From assembly GCA_036172665.1 (NCBI GenBank), contig CM069877.1, positions 22,841,001 through 22,905,000 of the forward strand: a stretch of DNA of 64,000 bases. Direction: 5' to 3'. Origin of the DNA: Prosopocoilus inquinatus (Eukaryota > Arthropoda > Insecta > Coleoptera > Lucanidae). The notes under the pieces are model-generated. The model was not told the DNA's origin, searched no databases, and was given only the letters and a program-made list of their open reading frames with translations. Below, piece by piece: positions 1 through 8,000 of this stretch; position 1 is the first letter of the stretch, and every line of letters starts with the position of its first letter. The translations under genes and the position numbers were made by a program.

Positions 1-149
1 ACTCATCTATCATGTTATTTGACGTTTGGATGGACTCCAGTAACTCTGATGTGAGATACAAAGTTCTCGGACGCAGCAGAAGCTGGAAATAGTTTTAAAT
101 GAAACAACACGCATTAGCGTTGTTCCTGTGATGTATCTAATCGATCCTT
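1..149 (+). repeat. Reference satellite monomer (149 bp), subtype K
   Basis: This is the first full unit and sets the phase used here; the next units start at 150, 299, 448 and 597. Landmarks in consensus coordinates are: start ACTCATCTATCATG (1-14), GACGTTTCGATGGACT (21-36), a TGATGTGAGATAC block (48-59), CGGACGCAGCAGAAGCTGG (68-86), AATAGTTTTAAAC (88-100), a dyad at 103-124, and AATCGATCC near the 3' end with a ClaI-type ATCGAT palindrome. A majority consensus counted by eye has 60 G+C of 149. Subtype K carries TTTGG instead of TTTCG, ACAAAGTTCTCGG and an AAATGAAAC linker. The phase is arbitrary. Confidence 0.95.
103..124 (+). other. Imperfect dyad / potential hairpin, one per monomer
   Basis: Consensus positions 103-124 have arms AACAAC and GTTGTT (six pairs), with an inner GC/GC pair possible across an ATTA loop and a two-base bulge. 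The element recurs in nearly every monomer at a 149-bp spacing, with the inner bases varying between ACGCATTAGC and ACGTATTAGC. A DNA hairpin or a protein-binding half-site pair are both possible. No function is shown by the sequence alone. Confidence 0.55.
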
Positions 150-298
150 ACTCATCTATCATGTTATTTGACGTTTCGATGGACTCTAGTAACTCTGATG
201 TGAGATACGAAGTTTTTGGGCGCAGCAGGAGCTGGAAATAGTTTTAAACAAAGCAACACGTATTAGCGTTGTTCCTGTGATGTACCTAATCGATCCTT
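150..298 (+). repeat. Monomer subtype L (GGGCGCAGCAGG / AAACAAAGC)
   Basis: This subtype is recognised by CTCTAGTAACTCT, GAAGTTTTTGGGCGCAGCAGG, the linker TTTTAAACAAAGC and a GTGATGTACC ending in place of GTGATGTATC. It almost always sits between subtype K and either subtype M or the 111-bp short monomer. K-L-M is therefore one of the fixed trios of the higher-order repeat. Other examples precede the short monomers near 5,169, 7,804, 10,997, 21,656 and 24,700. Confidence 0.85.
174..190 (+). other. CENP-B-box-like 17-mer (weak match)
   Basis: In TTTCG-type monomers positions 25-41 read TTTCGATGGACTCCAGT or, as here, TTTCGATGGACTCTAGT. Against the minimal mammalian CENP-B box pattern (N TTCG NNNN A NN CGGG N), TTCG, the central A, and the first and last bases of CGGG match: seven of nine fixed positions. 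The two middle G bases do not match. Subtypes K, M and the 140-bp unit have TTTGG and lose the TTCG core. Functional identity is unproven and chance resemblance is likely. Confidence 0.2.
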
Positions 299-447
299 AC
301 TCATCTATCATGTTATTTTATGTTTGGATGGACTCCAGTAACTCTGATGTGAGATACAAAGTTTTTGGACGCAGCAGAAGCTGGAAATAGTTTTGAACGA
401 AACATCACGTATTAGCGTTGTTCCTGTGATGTATCTAATCGATCCTT
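299..447 (+). repeat. Monomer subtype M (TTTTATGTTTGG), full-length parent of the 111-bp form
   Basis: This unit has TTATTTTATGTTTGG in place of TTATTTGACGTTTCG, then ACAAAGTTTTTGG and a TTTTGAACGAAACATC linker. Full-length copies follow subtype L near 13,930, 17,942, 28,378 and 48,914. In other blocks the same slot holds the 111-bp deleted version. M is therefore the likely progenitor of the short monomer, an inference from shared position and shared TTTTATG. Confidence 0.8.
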
Positions 448-596
448 ACTTAGCTACTATGTTATTTGACGTTTCGATGGACTCCAGTAACTCTATGGTG
501 AGATACGAAATTTTCGGACGCAGCAGAAGCTGGAAATAGTTTTAAACGGAACAACACGCTTTAGCGTTGTTCCTGTGATGTATCTAATCGATCCTA
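448..596 (+). repeat. Monomer subtype N (TTAGCTACTATG / CTATGGTGAGATACGAAATT)
   Basis: The head reads ACTTAGCTACTATG instead of ACTCATCTATCATG. The middle reads AACTCTATGGTGAGATACGAAATTTTCGG. It is one of the most frequent and most easily recognised subtypes. It commonly follows a TTTTGAACG-linker monomer that ends in AGCAGTGTTCC, and many copies carry CGCAGCCGAAGC (for example at 2,683-2,831). Four copies have lost two bases in the head and are annotated separately. Confidence 0.88.
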
Positions 597-745
597 ACTC
601 ATCTATCATGTTATTTGGCGTTTCGATGGACTCTAGTAACTTTGATGTGAGATACGAAGTTCTCGGACGCAGCTGTAGCTGGAAATAGTTTTAAATGAAA
701 CAACACGTATTAGCGTTGTTCCTGTGATGTATCTAATCGATCCTT
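597..745 (+). repeat. Monomer subtype O (TTTGGCGTTTCG / AACTTTGATG / CAGCTGTAGCTGG)
   Basis: TTTGGCGTTTCG replaces TTTGACGTTTCG, AACTTTGATG replaces AACTCTGATG, and the segment before the AAATAG motif reads CAGCTGTAGCTGG. That segment holds two AGCTG copies six bases apart, the substrate for the 6-bp loss in the two 143-bp monomers. This particular copy starts with an unusual CCTAACTC at its 5' boundary, a variant shared with the copies near 14,226, 18,238, 28,674 and 49,210. Confidence 0.82.
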
Positions 746-894
746 ACTCATCTATCATGTTATTTTACGTTTGGATGGACTCCAGTAACTCTGATGTGAG
801 ATACAAAGTTTTCGGACGCAGCAGAAGCTGGAAATAGTTTTAAATGAAACAACACCTATTAGCGTTGTTCCTGTGCTGTATCTAATCGATCCTT

Positions 895-1043
895 ACTTAT
901 CTATCAGGTTATTTGACGTTTCGATGGACTCCAGTAACTCTGATGTGAGATACGACGTTTTCGGACGCAGCAGAAGCTGGAAATAGTTTTAAACGAAACA
1001 ACACGTATTGGCGTTGTTCCTGTGACGTATGTAATCGATCCTT
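895..1043 (+). repeat. Monomer subtype P (TTATCTATCAGG / GATACGACGTTTTCGG)
   Basis: The head reads ACTTATCTATCAGGTTATTTG and the middle GATACGACGTTTTCGG. The unit usually ends in GTGATGTATGTAATCG and precedes either a K-type monomer or the 140-bp short monomer. It often follows a monomer ending GTGCTGTATC, as here. It recurs dozens of times in the window as a reliable position marker inside the higher-order blocks. Confidence 0.85.
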
Positions 1044-1192
1044 ACTCATCTATCATGTTATTTGACGTTTGGATGGACTCCAGTAACTCTGATGTGAGAT
1101 ACAAAGTTTTCGGACGCAGCAGAAGCTGGAAATAGTTTTAAACGAAACAACACGTATTGGCGTTGTTCCTGTGATGTATGTAATCGATCCTT

Positions 1193-1341
1193 ACTCATCT
1201 GTCATGTTATTTGACGTTGCGATGGACTCCAGTAACTCTAATTTGAGATACGAAATTTTCGGACGCAGCAGAAGATGGAAATAGTTTTAAATGAAACAAC
1301 ACGCATTAGCGTTGTTCCTGTGATGTATCTAATCGATCCTT
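1193..1341 (+). repeat. Monomer subtype U (CTCTAATTTGAG / GAAGATGG)
   Basis: This subtype is marked by AACTCTAATTTGAGATACG and by GCAGAAGATGGAAATAG instead of GCAGAAGCTGG. The copy here also has GACGTTGCGATGG and CATCTGTCATG. Relatives with TTTCG lie in the blocks near 26,780, 33,570, 39,420, 47,310 and 54,105, and further TTGCG copies near 29,294 and 49,830. It is always followed by a CTCTGGTAACTCT monomer (1,342-1,490), so the two form a fixed pair. Confidence 0.8.
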
Positions 1342-2042
1342 ACTTATCTATCATGTTATTTGACGTTTCGATGGACTCTGGTAACTCTGATGTGAGATAC
1401 GAAGTTCTTGGGCGCAGCAGGAGCTGGAAATAGTTTTAAACAAAGCAACACGTATTAGCGTTGTTCCTGTGATGTATCTAATCGATCCTTACTCATCTAT
1501 CATGTTATTTTACGTTTGGATGGACTCCAGTAACTCTGATGTGAGATACAAAGTTTTTGGACGCAGCAGAAGCTGGAAATAGTTTTGAACGAAACAACAC
1601 GTATTAGCTTTATTCCTGTGATGTATCTAATCGATCCTTACTTAGCTACTATGTTATTTGACGTTTCGATGGACTCCAGTTACTCTATGGTGAGATACGA
1701 AATTTTCGGACGCAGCAGAAGTTGGAAATAGTTTTAAACGAAACAACACGCATTAGCGTTGTTCCTGTGATGTATCTAATCGATCCTTACTCATCTATCA
1801 TGTTATTTGGCGTTTCGATGGACTCCAGTAACTTTGATGTGAGATACGAAGTTCTCGGACGCAGCTGTAGCTGGAAATAGTTTTAAATGAAACAACACGT
1901 ATTAGCGTTGTTCCTGTGATGTATCTAATCGATCCTTACTCATCTATCATGTTATTTTACGTTTGGATGGACTCCAGTAACTCTGATGTGAGATACAAAG
2001 TTTTTGGACGCAGCAGAAGCTGGAAATAGTTTTGAACGAAAC

Positions 2043-2061
2043 AACACGTATTAGCAGTGTT
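2043..2061 (+). other. Alternative dyad in AGCAGTGTT monomers
   Basis: In many monomers AGCGTTGTT is changed to AGCAGTGTT, which breaks the GTTGTT arm. The change creates GTGTT, which pairs with the overlapping AACAC (2,043-2,047 with 2,057-2,061, nine-base loop). A related form, AGCAATGTT, occurs near 3,535, 31,613 and 52,149. The new pairing may be coincidental. Confidence 0.35.
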
Positions 2062-2533
2062 CCTGTGATGTATCTAATCGATCCTTACTTAGCTACTATG
2101 TTATTTGACGTTTCGATGGACTCTAGTAACTCTATGGTGAGATACGAAATTTTCGGACGCAGCAGAAGCTGGAAATAGTTTTAAACGAAACAACACGCAT
2201 TAGCGTTGTTCCTGTGATGTATCTAATCGATCCTTACTCATCTATCATGTTATTTGGCGTTTCGATGGACTCCAGTAACTTTGATGTGAGATACGAAGTT
2301 CTCGGACGCAGCTGTAGCTGGAAATAGTTTTAAATGAAACAACACGTATTAGCGTTGTTCCTGTGATGTATCTAATCGATCCTTACTCATCTATCATGTT
2401 ATTTGACGTTTCGATGGACTCTAGTAACTCTGATGTGAGATACGAAGTTCTTGGACGCAGCAGGAGCTGGAAATAGTTTTAAACGAAACAACACGTATTA
2501 GCGTTGTTCCTGTGATGTATCTAATCGATCCTT

Positions 2534-2682
2534 ACTCATCTATCATGTTATTTGGCGTTTCGATGGACCCCAGTAACTCTAATGTAAGATACGAAATTTT
2601 CGGACGCAGCAGAAGCTGGAAATAGTTTCAAACGAAACAACACGCATTAGCGTTGTTCCTGTGATGTATCTAATCGATCCTT
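2534..2682 (+). repeat. Monomer subtype T (GGACCCCAGTAACTCTAATGTAAG)
   Basis: TTTGGCGTTTCG is followed by GGACCCCAGTAACTC and then TAATGTAAGATACGAAATT, with a TTTCAAACG linker. T is regularly followed by subtype N with CGCAGCCGAAGC, or by an O-like monomer. Some copies read GAAGTTTTCGG instead of GAAATTTTCGG (near 8,125, 21,976, 46,450 and 58,219). Each of those is followed by a monomer with GTTGTACCTG, which tags a shared sub-block. Confidence 0.85.
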
Positions 2683-3278
2683 ACTTAGCTACTATGTTAT
2701 TTGACGTTTCGATGGACTCTAGTAACTCTATGGTGAGATACGAAATTTTCGGACGCAGCCGAAGCTGGAAATAGTTTTAAACGAAACAACACGCATTAGC
2801 GTTGTTCCTGTGATGTATCTAATCGATCCTTACTCATCTATCATGTTATTTGGCGTTTCGATGGACTCCAGTAACTTTGATGTGAGATACGAAGTTCTCG
2901 GACGCAGCAGAAGCTGGAAATAGTTTCAAACGAAACAACACGCATTAGCGTTGTTCCTGTGATGTATCTAATCGATCCTTACTCATCTATCATGTTATTT
3001 GGCGTTTCGATGGACTCCAGTAACTTTGATGTGAGATACGAAGTTTTTGGACGCAGCAGAAGCTGGAAATAGTTTTGAACGAAACAACACGTATTAGCGT
3101 TGTTCCTGTGATGTATCTAATCGATCCTTACTTATCTATCAGGTTATTTGACGTTTCGATGGACTCCAGTAACTCTGATGTGAGATACGACGTTTTCGGA
3201 CGCAGCAGAAGCTGGAAATAGTTTTAAACGAAACAACACGTATTGGCGTTGTTCCTGTGATGTATGTAATCGATCCTT

Positions 3279-3418
3279 ACTAATCTATCATGTTATTTGA
3301 CGTTTGGATGGACTTTGATGTGAGATACGAAGTTCTCGGACGCAGCTGTAGCTGGAAATAGTTTTAAATGAAACAACACGTATTAGCGTTGTTCCTGTGA
3401 TGTATCTAATCGATCCTT
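3279..3418 (+). repeat. 140-bp deletion monomer, first of 22
   Basis: The head reads ACTAATCTATCATG, and GGACTTTGATG replaces GGACTCCAGTAACTTTGATG, a 9-bp loss between two ACT triplets that fits slippage. The 22 copies start at 3279, 6770, 8809, 12896, 16610, 20622, 22661, 26599, 31356, 33395, 34870, 36611, 39246, 40721, 42462, 45096, 47135, 51892, 53931, 56864, 58903 and 62990. The subtype always follows subtype P. Some copies have GATGTAAG (26,599; 33,395; 39,246; 47,135; 53,931) and some CGGACACAG (6,770; 12,896; 16,610; 20,622; 45,096; 56,864; 62,990). These sub-variants separate the higher-order blocks. Confidence 0.94.
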
Positions 3419-3716
3419 ACTCATCTATCATGTTATTTTACGTTTGGATGGACTCCAGTAACTCTGATGTGAGATACAAAGTTTTTGGACGCAGCAGAAG
3501 CTGGAAATAGTTTTGAACGAAACAACACGTATTAGCAATGTTCCTGTGATGTATCTAATCGATCCTTACTTAGCTACTATGTTATTTGACGTTTCGATGG
3601 ACTCTAGTAACTCTATGGTGAGATACGAAATTTTCGGACGCAGCAGAAGCTGGAAATAGTTTCAAACGAAACAACACGCATTAGCGTTGTTCCTGTGATG
3701 TATCTAATCGATCCTT

Positions 3717-3865
3717 ACTCATCTATCATGTTATTTGGCGTTTCGATGGACTCCAGTAACTTTGATGTGAGATACGAAGTTCTCGGACGCAGCTGAAGCT
3801 AGAAATAGTTTTAAACGAAACAACACGCATTAGCGTTGTTCCTGTGCTGTATCTAATCGATCCTT
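3717..3865 (+). repeat. Monomer subtype S (CAGCTGAAGCTAGAAATAG)
   Basis: This O-like head (TTTGGCGTTTCG, AACTTTGATG) is joined to CGCAGCTGAAGCTAGAAATAG, where the usual GCTGGAAATAG has become GCTAGAAATAG. The monomer ends in GTGCTGTATC. It is followed by subtype P and then K, the start of the K-L-M trio. It recurs at equivalent places in the higher-order blocks, for example near 7,205, 9,245, 13,336, 21,062, 35,301, 41,152 and 63,430. Confidence 0.82.
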
Positions 3866-4312
3866 ACTTATCTATCAGGTTATTTGACGTTTCGATGGAC
3901 TCCAGTAACTCTGATGTGAGATACGACGTTTTCGGACGCAGCAGAAGCTGGAAATAGTTTTAAACGAAACAACACGTATTAGCGTTGTTCCTGTGATGTA
4001 TGTAATCGATCCTTACTCATCTATCATGTTATTTGACGTTTGGATGGACTCCAGTAACTCTGATGTGAGATACAAAGTTCTCGGACGCAGCAGAAGCTGG
4101 AAATAGTTTTAAATGAAACAACACGCATTAGCGTTGTTCCTGTGATGTATCTAATCGATCCTTACTCATCTATCATGTTATTTGACGTTTCGATGGACTC
4201 TAGTAACTCTGATGTGAGATACGAAGTTTTTGGGCGCAGCAGGAGCTGGAAATAGTTTTAAACAAAGCAACACGTATTAGCGTTTTTCCTGTGATGTACC
4301 TAATCGATCCTT

Positions 4313-4423
4313 ACTCATCTATCATGTTATTTTATGTTTGGATGGACTCCAGTAACTCTGAAATAGTTTTAAATGAAACAACACGTATTAGCGTTGTTCC
4401 TGTGATGTATCTAATCGATCCTT
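4313..4423 (+). repeat. 111-bp deletion monomer, first of 19
   Basis: This M-type unit lacks 38 bp, consensus positions 48-85: AACTCT is joined directly to GAAATAGTTTT. The deleted part starts with GA and is followed by GA, a 2-bp microhomology. The 19 copies, each 111 bp, start at 4313, 5169, 7804, 9992, 10997, 21656, 23695, 24700, 32390, 35904, 37645, 41755, 43495, 46130, 52926, 55263, 57898, 60086 and 61091. All share the same breakpoints, so they most likely descend from one deletion that was copied with its block. Because 111 is divisible by three, these monomers keep the reading frame, which is what produces the 74- and 89-codon spurious frames. Confidence 0.95.
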
Positions 4424-5057
4424 ACTCATCTATCATGTTATTTGACGTTTCGATGGACTCTAGTAACTCTGATGTGAGATACGAAGTTCTTGGACGCAGC
4501 AGGAGCTGGAAATAGTTTTAAACGAAACAACACGTATTAGCGTTGTTCCTGTGATGTATCTAATCGATCCTTACTCATCTATCATGTTATTTGGCGTTTC
4601 GATGGACCCCAGTAACTCTAATGTAAGATACGACATTTTCGGACGCAGCAGAAGCTGGAAATAGTTTCAAACGAAACAACACGCATTAGCGTTGTTCCTG
4701 TGATGTATCTAATCGATCCTTACTTAGCTACTATGTTATTTGACGTTTCGATGGACTCTAGTAACTCTATGGTGAGATACGAAATTTTCGGACGCAGCCG
4801 AAGCTGGAAATAGTTTTAAACGAAACAACACGCATTAGCGTTGTTCCTGTGATGTATCTAATCGATCCTTACTCATCTATCATGTTATTTGGCGTTTCGA
4901 TGGACTCCAGTAACTTTGATGTGTGATACGAAGTTCTCGGACGCAGCAGAAGCTGGAAATAGTTTCAAACGAAACAACACGCATTAGCGTTGTTCCTGTG
5001 ATGTATCTAATCGATCCTTACTCATCTATCATGTTATTTGGCGTTTCGATGGACTCC

Positions 5058-8000
5058 AGTAACTCTGATGTGAGATACGAAGTTTTTGGGCGCAGCAGGA
5101 GCTGGAAATAGTTTTAAACAAAGCAACACGTATTAGCGTTGTTCCTGTGATGTACCTAATCGATCCTTACTCATCTATCATGTTATTCTATGTTTGGATG
5201 GACTCCAGTAACTCTGAAATAGTTTTAAATGAAACAACACGTATTAGCGTTGTTCCTGTGATGTATCTAATCGATCCTTACTCATCTATCATGTTATTTG
5301 ACGTTTCGATGGACTCTAGTAACTCTGATGTGAGATACGAAGTTCTTGGACGCAGCAGGAGCTGGAAATAGTTTTAAACGAAACAACACGTATTAGCGTT
5401 GTTCCTGTGATGTATCTAATCGATCCTTACTCATCTATCATGTTATTTGGCGTTTCGATGGACCCCAGTAACTCTAATGTAAGATACGAAATTTTCGGAC
5501 GCAGCAGAAGCTGGAAATAGTTTCAAACGAAACAACACGCATTAGCGTTGTTCCTGTGATGTATCTAATCGATCCTTACTTAGCTACTATGTTATTTGAC
5601 GTTTCGATGGACTCTAGTAACTCTATGGTGAGATACGAAATTTTCGGACGCAGCCGAAGCTGGAAATAGTTTTAAACGAAACAACACACATTAGCGTTGT
5701 TCCTGTGATGTATCTAATCGATCCTTACTCATCTATCATGTTATTTGGCGTTTCGATGGACTCCAGTAACTTTGATGTGAGATACAAAGTTTTTGGACGC
5801 AGCAGAAGCTGGAAATAGTTTTGAACGAAACAACACGTATTAGCAGTGTTCCTGTGATGTATCTAATCGATCCTTACTTAGCTACTATGTTATTTGACGT
5901 TTCGATGGACTCTAGTAACTCTATGGTGAGATACGAAATTTTCGGACGCAGCAGAAGCTGGAAATAGTTTTAAACGAAACAACACGCATTAGCGTTGTTC
6001 CTGTGATGTATCTAATCGATCCTTACTCATCTATCATGTTATTTGGCGTTTCGATGGACCCCAGTAACTCTAATGTAAGATACGAAATTTTCGGACGCAG
6101 CAGAAGCTGGAAATAGTTTCAAACGAAACAACACGCATTAGCGTTGTTCCTGTGATGTATCTAATCGATCCTTACTTAGCTACTATGTTATTTGACGTTT
6201 CGATGGACTCTAGTAACTCCATGGTGAGATACGAAATTTTCGGACGCAGCCGAAGCTGGAAATAGTTTTAAACGAAACAACACGCATTAGCGTTGTTCCT
6301 GTGATGTATCTAATCGATCCTTACTCATCTATCATGTTATTTGGCGTTTCGATGGACTCCAGTAACTTTGATGTGAGATACGAAGTTCTCGGACGCAGCA
6401 GAAGCTGGAAATAGTTTCAAACGAAACAACACGCATTAGCGTTGTTCCTGTGATGTATCTAATCGATCCTTACTCATCTATCATGTTATTTGGCGTTTCG
6501 ATGGACTCCAGTAACTTTGATGTGAGATACGAAGTTTTTGGACGCAGCAGAAGCTGGAAATAGTTTTGAACGAAACAACACGTATTAGCGTTGTTCCTGT
6601 GATGTATCTAATCGATCCTTACTTATCTATCAGGTTATTTGACGTTTCGATGGACTCCAGTAACTTTGATGTGAGATACGACGTTTTCGGACGCAGCAGA
6701 AGCTGGAAATAGTTTTAAACGAAACAACACGTATTAGCGTTGTTCCTGTGATGTATGTAATCGATCCTTACTAATCTATCATGTTATTTGACGTTTGGAT
6801 GGACTTTGATGTGAGATACGAAGTTCTCGGACACAGCAGTAGCTGGAAATAGTTTTAAATGAAACAACACGTATTAGCGTTGTTCCTGTGATGTATCTAA
6901 TCGATCCTTACTCATCTATCATCTTATTTTACGTTTGGATGGACTCCAGTAACTCTGATGTGAGATACAAAGTTTTTGGACGCAGCAGAAGCTGGAAATA
7001 GTTTTGAACGAAACAACACGTATTAGCAGTGTTCCTGTGATGTATCTAATCGATCCTTACTTAGCTACTATGTTATTTGACGTTTCGATGGACTCTAGTA
7101 ACTCTATGGTGAGATACGAAATTTTCGGACGCAGCAGAAGCTGGAAATAGTTTCAAACGAAACAACACGCATTAGCGTTGTTCCTGTGATGTATCTAATC
7201 GATCCTTACTCATCTATCATGTTATTTGGCGTTTCGATGGACTCCAGTAACTTTGATGTGAGATACGAAGTTCTCGGACGCAGCTGAAGCTAGAAATAGT
7301 TTTAAACGAAACAACACGCATTAGCGTTGTTCCTGTGCTGTATCTAATCGATCCTTACTTATCTATCAGGTTATTTGACGTTTCGATGGACTCCAGTAAC
7401 TCTGATGTGAGATACGACGTTTTCGGACGCAGCAGAAGCTGGAAATAGTTTTAAACGAAACAACACGTATTAGCGTTGTTCCTGTGATGTATGTAATCGA
7501 TCCTTACTCATCTATCATGTTATTTGACGTTTGGATGGACTGCAGTAACTCTGATGTGAGATACAAAGTTCTCGGACGCAGCAGAAGCTGGAAATAGTTT
7601 TAAATGAAACAACACGCATTAGCGTTGTTCCTGTGATGTATCTAATCGATCCTTACTCATCTATCATGTTATTTGACGTTTCGATGGACTCTAGTAACTC
7701 TGATGTGAGATACGAAGTTTTTGGGCGCAGCAGGAGCTGGAAATAGTTTTAAACAAAGCAACACGTATTAGCGTTGTTCCTGTGATGTACCTAATCGATC
7801 CTTACTCATCTATCATGTTATTTTATGTTTGGATGGACTCCAGTAACTCTGAAATAGTTTTAAATGAAACAACACGTATTAGCGTTGTTCCTGTGATGTA
7901 TCTAATCGATCCTTACTCATCTATCATGTTATTTGACGTTTCGATGGACTCTAGTAACTCTGATGTGAGATACGAAGTTCTTGGACGCAGCAGGAGCTGG

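Larger units (their letters stand above)
1..5064 (+). repeat. Higher-order block A, copy 1
   Basis: This block matches 28,080-33,141 at an offset of 28,079 bp before the 147-bp monomer and 28,077 bp after it, and it matches 48,616-53,677. Shared rare markers include the TTGCG subtype U (1,193), AGCTTTATTCC (near 1,606), AGCAATGTT (3,535), the 140-bp unit at 3,279, GCGTTTTTCC (near 4,279) and GTGTGATACG (4,921). Private differences include GTGCTG against GTGATG near 874 and GACATT against GAAATT near 4,634. The match ends at base 5,065, where AACTCTG meets AACTTTG. The 5' limit is the window edge. Confidence 0.88.

Noticed and set aside
21..41. RNA polymerase III internal promoter / tRNA-derived origin
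   Set aside because: TTTCGATGG resembles a B box core but misses at least two fixed positions, and no convincing A box lies upstream at the right distance.
4291..4515. Repeated 74-codon open frame (also at the other 111-bp monomers, plus 89-codon forms at 9,925 and 60,019)
   Set aside because: It begins at a GTG inside the satellite, encodes two partial copies of the same satellite-derived peptide and ends at the TAG found in every monomer. It stays open only because a 111-bp monomer keeps the frame while 149-bp monomers shift it. There is no ribosome-binding, promoter or codon-use evidence.
4923..5111. 62-codon open frames starting at GTGATACGAAG (also 8,414, 22,266, 33,000, 53,536, 58,508)
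   Set aside because: A single A-to-T change creates GTGTGATAC and thus an apparent GTG start. The rest is ordinary satellite ending at the common TAG, so it is not a gene.
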